Shown: positions 7,847-14,439, counted from the stretch's first letter. The stretch is DNA of 16,518 nt from UBA2233 sp002347965 [NCBI: Nitrospirae bacterium UBA2233] (GCA_002347965.1 DDYN01000046.1:1-16518), one strand, 5' to 3'. Made by a program: numbers and translations. The notes: generated by a model from the sequence alone, not told the origin.

Positions 7847-7910
7847 AACCGCTCCTCGCGCTCCTTTCGTGGCACCATACAGGCCCTAGGCCATGGCATG
7901 CCCTGTGTAT

Positions 7911-7937
7911 TGCACAAAATACAGGGGTTCTTTTAAG
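7911..7937. repeat. Imperfect inverted repeat upstream of the DUF2804 gene
   Basis: CCCTGTGTATT and AATACAGGG face each other across about 6 nt (a 9-bp arm with a 2-nt bulge). On the plus strand a TTCTTTT tract follows, but no plus-strand gene precedes it, so a terminator role is doubtful. It lies about 65-90 nt upstream of the DUF2804 start and could be an operator or an mRNA structure between ACAD and DUF2804. Confidence 0.3.
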
Positions 7938-7985
7938 ATGGCCACGAACTCCAGCGATACACCGGCGGGAAGATCCCCTGTCGGG

Positions 7986-9149
7986 TTAACCGCGAAACCT
8001 CCCGTAAGATTTGGATAGCCCAAGGACCTTCTCCCCCAAGAAGTTCAGCACCATCTGGTTGTTGATCGGGGCCACCTCCATGATCCTTGCGATGCTCCAG
8101 AGCGAAACGACGTCGTAGTCTAAATCAAACCCGTAGCCTCCGTGCGTTTGGAGTGCGATCTCGCAGGCCTCTGTGGCCGCCTCGGTGCACAGCAGCTTGG
8201 CCATGTTCGACTCGGCGCCGGCCACAGACCCCGCGTCGTACACTTGGGCCGCCCTGTATAGCATAAGCCGTGACGCCTCCAGGTGCGCCTTGGCGTAGGC
8301 CATCGGGTGCTGGAGTGCCTGGTAGGAGCCGATGGGCTCATCGAAGGGCGCACGGGTGTTTGCGTACTCCACGGCTTTTTGTAGCGCAAAATCCCCGATC
8401 CCTAAGCTCATCGCGGCGACCAAGAGCCTTTCGGGGTTTAAGGCATCAAAGAGAACTCGCACACCCTTGTCTTTTTCGCCCACGAGGTTCTCCGCCGGCA
8501 CCTCGACCTCGTCGAAGTTCACGATAAACTGCCTTTCTGGGCAGACCATCGCAACGTTCAAGGGGTTCAGCTCGATCCCCGGCGCCTTGGCGTCCACGAT
8601 GAATAGCGCTAAACCCTCCCTTCTATCCTTTACCTGGCTGTATGGGGTAGTCCTGGCCACCAAAAGTATCCACTCGGCCACGTCCGCGCCCGAGATGAAG
8701 ATCTTCTGGCCGGAGATCTTGTAGGTGCCTTTACCTGTATCCTTGGCTATCGTTTGAATCTTGAAGGAGTTCGTCCCTGCGTTGGGCTCGGTGATCGCGA
8801 AGCAAAATTTCTCTTCGCCCGTAACCGTGGGCGGGATGTAGCGCTGTTTTTGTTCTTCTGTACCGTGCTTCAGGATGGCGGCGCGCGAAAGCCCTGTGAT
8901 GACTAGGTACAAAGGAGCCAGACCGGCCTTAGAAAGCCCGTCCATCACGGCCACCGTTTCGGTAAGCCCACCTCCGACCCCGCCGTACTCTTCCGGAATG
9001 CCTGCCCCCAAAAGCCCGGCGTCTGCCATAGCCTGCCAGAGCTCGTCGGTAAAGCGCCTTTCTTTGTAGCATTTAAGCCAGTAGGCTCTATCAAACCTCC
9101 TCGTAATCCCGCTTATCGCCTGCTCGATTTCTTTCAACTCAACCGGCAT
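7986..9149 (-). CDS. Acyl-CoA dehydrogenase (igr-like cluster)
   Basis: FAD-dependent acyl-CoA dehydrogenase of 387 residues that should introduce an alpha,beta double bond into an acyl-CoA, passing electrons to ETF. Typical motifs are GIPEEYGGVGGG, CFAITEPNAGTNSF (FAD/substrate loop), KISGQKIFISGADVAEW, the QALQHPMAYAKAHLEASRLM helix and the THGGYGFDLDYDV segment. In the last helix region Glu 358 (RIMEVAP) occupies the position of the catalytic base seen as YEGT in MCAD-type enzymes. The ATG at 9149 is chosen over an upstream in-frame start at 9200 because GGAGG lies 8 nt before it and the longer version would overlap the MaoC gene. It is the last of five closely spaced genes. The mycobacterial equivalents ChsE1/ChsE2 are heteromeric; only one dehydrogenase gene is present here. 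Confidence 0.95.
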   Translation of the reverse strand: MPVELKEIEQAISGITRRFDRAYWLKCYKERRFTDELWQAMADAGLLGAGIPEEYGGVGGGLTETVAVMDGLSKAGLAPLYLVITGLSRAAILKHGTEEQKQRYIPPTVTGEEKFCFAITEPNAGTNSFKIQTIAKDTGKGTYKISGQKIFISGADVAEWILLVARTTPYSQVKDRREGLALFIVDAKAPGIELNPLNVAMVCPERQFIVNFDEVEVPAENLVGEKDKGVRVLFDALNPERLLVAAMSLGIGDFALQKAVEYANTRAPFDEPIGSYQALQHPMAYAKAHLEASRLMLYRAAQVYDAGSVAGAESNMAKLLCTEAATEACEIALQTHGGYGFDLDYDVVSLWSIARIMEVAPINNQMVLNFLGEKVLGLSKSYGRFRG

Positions 9150-9157
9150 GGACCTTT

Positions 9158-9162
9158 CCTCC
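9158..9162 (-). promoter_or_regulatory. Shine-Dalgarno that sets the acyl-CoA dehydrogenase start
   Basis: GGAGG on the minus strand, 8 nt upstream of the ATG at 9149, lies in the 25-nt gap after the MaoC stop. It supports the shorter reading of the dehydrogenase (MPVELKEIEQ). Confidence 0.75.
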
Positions 9163-9174
9163 TTATTCCTTGCA

Positions 9175-9618
9175 TTAGCCGTTCTTGCTCGGAAGCTCAA
9201 CCGTTACACTCGCTGGACAGCAGACTCCCTCTTCGTTGCCCACTTCGATTCCTATGTCAACAAGATGCCGGCCATCATGGTCGTATTTCTTGAGAACCAT
9301 TCCCTTTCCATACATCGTATCGCCCGCGTAAACGGAGCGCGCCATGGTCATCTTGCGCTTAAAAATGAAGGTGTGAGGCCCTGCCCAATCGGTTGCCACC
9401 CTGTCGATGAAGCCTTGCAAACACATTGTGTTCAGGTAGACCGTCTTTTGTCCCTGGGCCTGGGCATACTCCGGGTCATGGTGGCCGGGGAAGTAGTCTA
9501 GCGTCGCCGCGGCATCCTGAATAACTCGCTTATACGTGACCTCCAGACGCACCTCGGGCAGGGCTTCGTTTTCCTGGACGTCCTCAAAATAACGCTGCGC
9601 GTAGCGCTTTGTGCACAT
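9175..9618 (-). CDS. MaoC-type enoyl-CoA hydratase, catalytic subunit (ChsH1-like)
   Basis: This 147-residue single hot-dog protein of the MaoC/R-hydratase group would add water to a 2-enoyl-CoA. The hydratase dyad Asp-x4-His is visible as Asp 41 and His 46 in LDYFPGHHDPEYA, aligning with the DxNPxH pattern of R-specific hydratases. Other family features are the TVYLNTMCLQGFIDRVATDWAGP helix region and KRKMTMARSVYAGDTMYGKGMV, matching the R-P-x-G-D-x-L strand. The ATG has AGAGG 6 nt upstream and follows the MaoC-N gene by 18 nt. The next gene upstream encodes a MaoC homologue lacking the catalytic His, so a heteromeric hydratase is the best reading, as in ChsH1-ChsH2 of the mycobacterial igr operon. 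Confidence 0.85.
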   Translation of the reverse strand: MCTKRYAQRYFEDVQENEALPEVRLEVTYKRVIQDAAATLDYFPGHHDPEYAQAQGQKTVYLNTMCLQGFIDRVATDWAGPHTFIFKRKMTMARSVYAGDTMYGKGMVLKKYDHDGRHLVDIGIEVGNEEGVCCPASVTVELPSKNG

Positions 9619-9636
9619 CCTTGTCCTCTCTTAACC

Positions 9637-10170
9637 TTAGAAGCTAAACCGGAACATCACGTTCTTGTTCTTGGCCACGACCGCGCCCTTTTCGTTCCGA
9701 AACGTGGCCACCGTCGTGATGAAATGTCCCTTTCCGAGGCGGGTTTGCTTCTCGGGGGTAACGTCCGCGACCTCGTCGGTCACGTTCAGGCGCTCGCCCG
9801 CTCGGATGGGCCTAATGAACTCCGTTTCGGTAGACACGTTGATGAGCGTATCGCCTGGCAGCGGAACCTGCGTGGCCAATAAAGGCGCGGCACCCCGGCC
9901 TGAGGGTTTCCAGGGCAGAGGCATCAGCCAGGACATGAGCATCCCGGGTGGGGAGACGACGCCGCCCCAGGCTTGCGTTGCGAAGTCCTCGTCCCAGTAG
10001 CTCGGGTTGGCATCCTCCAAGTGCGCCGCGTAGTACTTGATCATCGGGACGTTGACCTCGACGTCAGAAAAAATAACCTCCGATTTGGCGCCGATCATGG
10101 CCTTGGCTTGCTCGTAGGTGCCGAACTTAAGATCAAAGCCCGTCTGGTTTTTTGTGGGTGCTTCTTGCAT
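9637..10170 (-). CDS. MaoC-N (FAS1-like dehydratase) domain protein, probable non-catalytic hydratase subunit (ChsH2-N-like)
   Basis: A 177-residue hot-dog protein of the MaoC dehydratase N-terminal type. The segment YYAAHLEDANPSYWDEDFA corresponds to the hydratase motif, but Asp 53 is followed four residues later by Tyr 58 where catalytic enzymes have His. The IRPIRAGERLNVTDEVADV strand and GHFITTVATFRNEKG C-terminus fit the family. It lies 11 nt downstream of the DUF35 gene and 18 nt upstream of the catalytic MaoC gene. In mycobacterial ChsH2 a MaoC-like domain and a DUF35 domain are fused in one chain; here the same two parts are adjacent separate genes. The ATG is preceded by AGGGGA with 6 nt spacing. 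Confidence 0.85.
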   Translation of the reverse strand: MQEAPTKNQTGFDLKFGTYEQAKAMIGAKSEVIFSDVEVNVPMIKYYAAHLEDANPSYWDEDFATQAWGGVVSPPGMLMSWLMPLPWKPSGRGAAPLLATQVPLPGDTLINVSTETEFIRPIRAGERLNVTDEVADVTPEKQTRLGKGHFITTVATFRNEKGAVVAKNKNVMFRFSF

Positions 10171-10181
10171 GGACTTTCCCC

Positions 10182-10586
10182 TTATCCAATCGGCGTGAAC
10201 TGGGGCACTTTGAAGGCTCCCTGGCGTTCTTCAAAGCAAACATGTACCTTTAGCCCGACCTTAATCGCCTCCTTCGGGCAATTTAAGACGTTCGCCATCA
10301 TCTGGGGGCCTTCTTTGAGCTTGATAACGGCCAAAATGTAGGGCACATCCGGCGCGTAGGAAGGGTAAGGCGCCTGGTAAACTACGCTGTAGGTGAGCAC
10401 CTCACCTTCGCCGGAGGCTTCGAGCCAATCGAGCTCGAGCCCGAAGCATTGCGGGCAGAAGGGCCTCGGATAAAAGTTATAAGCCCCGCAGGCCTTGCAG
10501 CGTTGAATGACGAACCTTCCCTCCCTAGCCGCCGACCAGTAGGGAGCGCTGAAAGTTTTAACCTCGGGTAGTGGTTTTTGGTTCAT
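10182..10586 (-). CDS. DUF35 zinc-ribbon/OB-fold protein
   Basis: The 134-residue protein has a rubredoxin-like zinc ribbon with Cys 30 and Cys 33 (RCKACG) and Cys 44 and Cys 47 (FCPQC). An OB fold follows (about 55-130: GEGEVLTYSVVYQAP, VPYILAVIKLKEG, GLKVHVCFEE). DUF35 proteins dock onto thiolase-fold enzymes: in archaea they bridge thiolase and HMG-CoA synthase, and in actinobacterial steroid degradation the DUF35 domain of ChsH2 binds the Ltp2 aldolase. Its ATG overlaps the stop of the thiolase-fold gene by 4 nt (ATGA), and a GGGAG lies 6 nt upstream, so stoichiometric co-translation with that partner is likely. All four Cys are present. Confidence 0.93.
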   Translation of the reverse strand: MNQKPLPEVKTFSAPYWSAAREGRFVIQRCKACGAYNFYPRPFCPQCFGLELDWLEASGEGEVLTYSVVYQAPYPSYAPDVPYILAVIKLKEGPQMMANVLNCPKEAIKVGLKVHVCFEERQGAFKVPQFTPIG

Positions 10587-11767
10587 GCATGTCTCCCTAG
10601 AATGAGCGTTGCGTGCTCGGCCATCATTCCTCCGTAGGTGTGAACAAGCCCCGCCTCTGCCTTTTCAAGCTGGATGCCGGGCGCCTTCCCCATGAGCTGG
10701 AGGGCGGCCTCGATGATCATCGAGATGCCCGAAGCATCGCCCGTATGCCCGAACGACAAAAGTCCTCCGTAGGTGTTCGACGGCAAATCGCCGCCCGGGT
10801 CCGTGTGGCCCTCCATGACAAAAGGCCCCCCTTTGCCCTTTGGAACAAACCCCAAGTCTTCCAGCAGCACGATGGGGTTGATTGAAAAGGCATCGTAGAG
10901 CTCGACAAAATCAATATCCTTAGGGTCCAGCCCGGCCATTTTGAAGGCCGCCTTGCCAGTATCCCTCGCGCCCAAAAGGCTCGTAAAGCTTCTGGATTGG
11001 GAGATAAACCCGTAATCGTGCTTTTCTCCAAAACCGAGGATGTATGCCGGGTTTGGGTTGATCCTCTTCGCCATTGCCTTGGAGCAAACCAAGAGTACGC
11101 CGCCGCCTTCACAGGGCACGGAGCAATCGAGCAGGTGAAAAGGGGTTGCGATCATCCGGGAGGCCAGCACGTCCTCGATCGATAAGCCGCCCTTGTCGCG
11201 CATGAGCGCCTTGGGGTGATGGAGTGCCCACTTGCGCTCCGAAACGGCCACGCTGGCCAAATGCTCGGGAGTGGTCCCGAACGCCTCCATGTGGGCCGTG
11301 GCCACCAAGGCGTAGAGCGCGTAGATGGCCGCCCCGTAGGGGAACTCAAAGTCTGGGTGGCTGACCATCTTGGCCATTTCCTCGGCCCCGCCCGCGCTGA
11401 CTTTTGGGAACTTGCCGGCGCCCATGCACAAGATTCCATCCGCAAGCCCTTTTTCGATGGCGAGCGCCGCACGCTGAATCATGACCGAGTAGGTTGCCCC
11501 GCCCGCGTTGATCGTTTCGGCAACGGCTGGATGGATGCCGAGGTCGTCTACGAGGCGTTCATGGATGAACACCTCCGCCCCGTTTCCGGAGGCCATGCCC
11601 GCCGGAGCGGCAAACAGCCCTCCTATGTCGGAGGGCTTAATACGCCATTCTTGGAAAAATTCCTTCAAGACCCTTTGATAGAGAGAAAAACCATCCTCGT
11701 CTGGATACCTCCCTGGCCTCATCTCGCTCGCTGCCGCAATACACGGGTTGTTCTTCATCCTCACCAT
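10583..11767 (-). CDS. Thiolase-fold protein lacking catalytic Cys (Ltp2-like aldolase candidate)
   Basis: This 394-residue protein belongs to the SCP2-thiolase/lipid-transfer thiolase group. The usual nucleophile Cys region reads ETINAGGATYSVMIQ (84-98) with no Cys. The second catalytic Cys near the C-terminus is replaced in HTYGGMMAEH (Tyr 378). The GHxxGxSG-type His is kept (His 341, LLSFGHTGDASGI), as are the family segments LLDCSVPCEGGG (212-223) and VELYDAFSINPI (288-299, with Tyr 291). Absence of both Cys argues against Claisen chemistry and for an Ltp2-like retro-aldol role, where tyrosines were reported to act; this is inference. It is the first gene of the operon. The ATG at 11767 is nearly abutted by AAAGGAA; the in-frame ATG at 11758 (residue 4), about 10 nt from that SD, is an equally good start. 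Confidence 0.88.
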   Translation of the reverse strand: MVRMKNNPCIAAASEMRPGRYPDEDGFSLYQRVLKEFFQEWRIKPSDIGGLFAAPAGMASGNGAEVFIHERLVDDLGIHPAVAETINAGGATYSVMIQRAALAIEKGLADGILCMGAGKFPKVSAGGAEEMAKMVSHPDFEFPYGAAIYALYALVATAHMEAFGTTPEHLASVAVSERKWALHHPKALMRDKGGLSIEDVLASRMIATPFHLLDCSVPCEGGGVLLVCSKAMAKRINPNPAYILGFGEKHDYGFISQSRSFTSLLGARDTGKAAFKMAGLDPKDIDFVELYDAFSINPIVLLEDLGFVPKGKGGPFVMEGHTDPGGDLPSNTYGGLLSFGHTGDASGISMIIEAALQLMGKAPGIQLEKAEAGLVHTYGGMMAEHATLILGRHA

Positions 11768-11793
11768 TTCCTTTCGCCCCTGAATTTCGATTC

Positions 11794-11822
11794 ATTATAC
11801 CTACTCCCGGTTTGTATGTCAA
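11794..11822 (-). promoter_or_regulatory. Consensus sigma-70 promoter for the acyl-CoA operon
   Basis: On the minus strand TTGACA (11817-11822) and TATAAT (11794-11799) are both perfect matches to consensus, with the optimal 17-nt spacer. The predicted start is near 11787, about 20 nt before the thiolase-fold ATG. This is the strongest promoter-like sequence in the window. Confidence 0.8.
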
Positions 11823-11877
11823 ATGGCATGCTAAAGAACCGAACGCATAAAGCCGTCCTGGTGAAAGTCTACCTTTA

Positions 11878-11887
11878 CAGACGTCTG
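11878..11887. promoter_or_regulatory. Perfect 10-bp palindrome between divergent genes
   Basis: CAGACGTCTG is a perfect palindrome midway between the divergent thiolase-fold gene and the small membrane protein gene. It lies about 55 nt upstream of the -35 of the acyl-CoA operon promoter. A TetR- or GntR-type operator is conceivable, but no regulator gene is in the window and a 10-bp palindrome can occur by chance. Confidence 0.3.
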
Positions 11888-11941
11888 ACCCGCCATTACA
11901 ATAATTGGTGCACACGTATATAAATATAAAGAGAGAAGACC

Positions 11942-12253
11942 ATGGTCCTTCATGGCGTTTTTGGTTGTTTTTTGGCAGGAGTGCTCCTTGTAAACGGCGT
12001 TCCTCATTTTATCCGGGGAATCTGCGGACACCGGCATATGACGCCGTTTAAGCGCGACAGCTCCGCCGTTTTAAACGTCCTGTGGGGCTTTGCAAACTTT
12101 ATCGTGGGCGAAGCTATACTTCGCATCTCCAAAGGGCCGGCGTGGGAATGTTCCGAGGTCGTGGCCTTCTGGATTGGAGGGTTTGTGATCGCCGTTTTCT
12201 TGGCCGCATTCTGGTCAAACCCCGAAGCAAGGCTTCCATGGCACAAGGATTAG
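11942..12253 (+). CDS. Small three-helix membrane protein, function unknown
   Basis: The 103-residue protein has three probable membrane segments (about 2-19, 43-60 and 73-92). Segment 1 ends in the conserved-looking LLVNGVPHFIRGICGHRHMTPF, and the segment before helix 2 reads SSAVLNVLWGFANF. I recognise this NGxPHFxxGxxGxxxxxPF plus VLNVLWGxxN pattern as that of a widespread uncharacterised small membrane protein; no function is known to me. The ATG is preceded by an AT-rich stretch with TATAAA-like -10 candidates (about 11919-11930) and only a weak purine-rich SD (GAGAGAAG). It opens the plus-strand group that continues with the YqaE-like gene after 55 nt. Confidence 0.8.
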   Translation: MVLHGVFGCFLAGVLLVNGVPHFIRGICGHRHMTPFKRDSSAVLNVLWGFANFIVGEAILRISKGPAWECSEVVAFWIGGFVIAVFLAAFWSNPEARLPWHKD

Positions 12254-12308
12254 TGAAAGTAGGGCACGTGCTCGCCCCGCTCATGATCAAATAAGAAAAA
12301 GGAGGACC

Positions 12309-12509
12309 ATGGTGCGTTTGCTAATTGCAATGATTCTGCCTTGGCTTACGTTTTTCACGATTGGCCGGCCGTTGGCAGGAATTATCTGCTTAATACTGCA
12401 AATCACGATCATAGGCTGGCTGCCCGCGACCATTTGGGCCGTCTATGCCCTAAGCCAGTACAAAACGGACGAGAAAATTCAGAAAATCCTTCTCCAGAAG
12501 GAAGAATGA
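12309..12509 (+). CDS. YqaE/Pmp3-family small membrane protein
   Basis: The 66-residue proteolipid-like peptide has two membrane segments (about 3-19 and 22-47), the second containing GIICLILQITIIGWLPATIWAVYAL, and a charged tail (KTDEKIQKILLQKEE). This fits the YqaE/Pmp3 (UPF0057) family, whose members are linked to stress and membrane potential in yeast and plants; the bacterial role is not settled. AAGGAGG lies just before the ATG. Its TGA stop overlaps the ATG of the following SDH_sah pseudogene (ATGA, 12506-12509), which indicates former translational coupling. Confidence 0.85.
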   Translation: MVRLLIAMILPWLTFFTIGRPLAGIICLILQITIIGWLPATIWAVYALSQYKTDEKIQKILLQKEE

Positions 12510-13371
12510 GGTATGATTCATGGACAATTACTATATTTGACCTTTTCTGGCTGTTTTTATCTTCGCCGCCCTTGAGCCTATGTTTCGCCAAAGGATGCTG
12601 GAAGGGACAAGACTACGCCTGATCGTCAGGATAGAGGCTAGCCGCAACTCAAGAGTAGTCCTCCTTGTTCATAGGCAAGAGAGCTTAAGCTTACCCTGTT
12701 TTTCCGTTGTACGGTTCATAGGCATTAACGATTCAAAAGAAGTCATTCGGGCGATTCACCTAACCGACCCGAACGTGCCGTTGGATATCGTGTTGCACAC
12801 CCCAGGGGGCCTCGTCCTTGCCTCATTGTAGACCGCCAGGGCCATGAGGCAACACCCTGGTAGGGTGAGTGTCTTTGTTCCCCACTTTGTCATGTCTGGG
12901 GGTACCCTTATTGCCCTGGCCGCCGAGAAATTATAGTGTGCGAAGAGGCGGCCTTGAGTCCTGTAGACCCCCAGATTGGCCGATTTTCTGCTGCTTCCAT
13001 ACTTAAGCCCTAGAGCAAAAGCCGATCCAGGAGGTGGACGGCGAAACTATCATAATGGCCGACGTAGGGGCCAGAGCGATCGCTCAAGTCCGGAAGAACA
13101 TCAAAGATCTCCTTGAAGGCCGTTATAAAAAAGATAAAATAGAAGAGTTGGCAGATCTTTTATCGAAAGACAATGGACGCATGATTATCCCATTACGGTC
13201 AAAGAGGCCAAAAGCTTTGGGTTGCACGTTTCCGCAGACATGCCCCTTGAAATATACCGCCTCATGAGCCTCTTTCCCCAGCCAATCCGCAGGCAACCCT
13301 CCGTAGAATACCTTCCCGCACCAAAACCGCCTTTAGAGAAAAAGGCCTCAAACGTTAGGAGACACGCTTGA
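12506..13371 (+). pseudogene. SDH_sah-family (serine dehydrogenase proteinase, ClpP-class) pseudogene
   Basis: Read across frames, the segment encodes a complete member of the SDH_sah (PF01972) serine-protease-like family, about 289 residues when restored. Pieces in order: FDLFWLF (frame of 12506); ALEPMFRQRMLEG through DIVLHTPGGLVLAS and SVFVPHFVMSGGTLIALAAE (frame of 12580, nucleophile Ser probably in MSGGT); IIVCEEAALSPVDPQIG (frame of 12930); EVDGETIIMADVGARAIAQVR (frame of 13034); and WTHDYPITVKEAKSFGLHV to RRQPSVEYLPAP (frame of 13183). Each junction is a one-base loss at a homopolymer: T5 at 12554-12558, A3 at 12928-12930, C3 at 13008-13010 and C at 13171. One further stop, TAG at 12829-12831, stands where homologues have Gln. 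The start overlaps the YqaE-like stop and the end (TTGA) overlaps the ald start. Flanking genes are intact, so genuine decay is favoured over sequencing error. Confidence 0.88.
13357..13361 (+). promoter_or_regulatory. Shine-Dalgarno supporting the TTG start of ald
   Basis: AGGAG lies 6 nt upstream of the TTG at 13368, inside the last codons of the pseudogene. It supports reading ald from MIVGIPKEIKN, which matches the canonical N-terminus of the family. Confidence 0.7.
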
Positions 13372-14408
13372 TCGTAGGAATTCCCAAGGAAATCAAAAAC
13401 CGTGAAACACGCGTCGCCGTGACCCCCGAAGGGGTGGCCCATCTTTGCCAAGCAGGGCACGTTGTGCTCGTCGAAAAGGGCGCGGGAGTAGAAAGCGGCT
13501 TTGCGGATGAGGCCTACGCGCTCTCCGGGGCCACCCTTCCGGATACCGCGCAAGTATGGGCCGAGGCAGAGTTGATCTTAAAGGTCAAAGAGCCGTTGCC
13601 CGAGGAGTACGGGCATTTCCGTCCTGGGCTGATATTGTTCTCTTTCCTCCACCTGGCGGCCAACGAGCCTTTGAAAACGGCTCTTGCCGGTGCCGGGGTT
13701 CGAGCGCTCGCCTACGAAGGCGTGGAGCTTGCGAACGGTTCGTTGCCCCTGCTCGTCCCGATGAGCGCGATCGCAGGGAGGCTCGCCGCACAAATCGGGG
13801 CGCACTACCTGCTTAAGGCCTTCGGCGGAATGGGGCTTTTGTTGTCCGGCGTTCCAGGGACGCCCAAAAGCAAGGTCGTCATCGTTGGTGCCGGAACGGT
13901 CGGTACCAGCGCCGCAGCATCGGCAATCGGTCTAGGCGCCAGGGTGATTGTACTCGATACCAACCCAAGCAGGCTCGAGGCGCTAGAGGAACGCTTTGGC
14001 GATCGGTTAGAGCTGTTGGTTTCCAACCCCGACCACCTCGGTCGAGCCATGGACGGCACTGCTCTATTGATCGGGGCCGTCTTGTTGCACGGTGAAAGGG
14101 CCCCCAAAATTATAACCAACGAGATGGTACGTAGAATGTCCAAGGGCGGCGTCGTTGTGGACGTGGCCATTGATCAAGGAGGCTCGGTCGAGTCGCTGGA
14201 GGCGCCGACGACCCACGACGAGCCCGTTGTCGAACGGCTGGGCGTTCTCCACTACGCCGTCCCAAACATGCCCGCCCTTACCCCGATGACCTCCACCCCT
14301 GCCCTTACCGTACGCACCCTTCCGTATGTCTTAGAGATTGCCACCAAAGGCCTAGATGGGGCGCTTTCAGCGAACCCGGCCCTTAAGAAGGCCCTCGTGG
14401 CTTCGTAG
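13368..14408 (+). CDS. ald: Alanine dehydrogenase
   Basis: Alanine dehydrogenase interconverts L-alanine with pyruvate and ammonia using NAD(H). The 346-residue protein keeps the canonical residues at their usual numbers: Arg 15 (RETRVAVTP), Lys 74 (LKVKEP), His 95 (FSFLHLAAN) and Asp 269 (VDVAIDQGGSVE). The Rossmann GxGxxG is VIVGAGTVGTSAA (171-183). Later segments are HYAVPNMPALTPMTSTPALT and TLPYVLEIATKG. It is about 25 residues shorter than typical family members at the C-terminus, where the tail is least conserved. The start is TTG, set by AGGAG 6 nt upstream, and overlaps the stop of the SDH_sah pseudogene. Loss of translation through that pseudogene may weaken any coupling. Confidence 0.96.
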   Translation: MIVGIPKEIKNRETRVAVTPEGVAHLCQAGHVVLVEKGAGVESGFADEAYALSGATLPDTAQVWAEAELILKVKEPLPEEYGHFRPGLILFSFLHLAANEPLKTALAGAGVRALAYEGVELANGSLPLLVPMSAIAGRLAAQIGAHYLLKAFGGMGLLLSGVPGTPKSKVVIVGAGTVGTSAAASAIGLGARVIVLDTNPSRLEALEERFGDRLELLVSNPDHLGRAMDGTALLIGAVLLHGERAPKIITNEMVRRMSKGGVVVDVAIDQGGSVESLEAPTTHDEPVVERLGVLHYAVPNMPALTPMTSTPALTVRTLPYVLEIATKGLDGALSANPALKKALVAS

Positions 14409-14415
14409 TCCTTCA

Positions 14416-14439
14416 GGGGAGCAAGCCTACCCTTGCCCC
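14416..14439. terminator. Hairpin after ald, weak terminator candidate
   Basis: GGGG (14416-14419) and CAAG (14422-14425) pair with CTTG (14432-14435) and CCCC (14436-14439), giving 8 bp with a 2-nt bulge, 8 nt after the ald stop. No T-run follows, so intrinsic termination is uncertain. Confidence 0.35.

Noticed and set aside
9150-9200. N-terminal extension of the acyl-CoA dehydrogenase to 9200
   Set aside because: It would overlap the MaoC gene, adds a non-conserved arginine-rich stretch, and lies upstream of the clear GGAGG that serves the ATG at 9149.
11216-11923. 235-codon plus-strand frame opposite the thiolase-fold gene
   Set aside because: It is antisense to a confidently identified gene; no domain or Shine-Dalgarno supports it.
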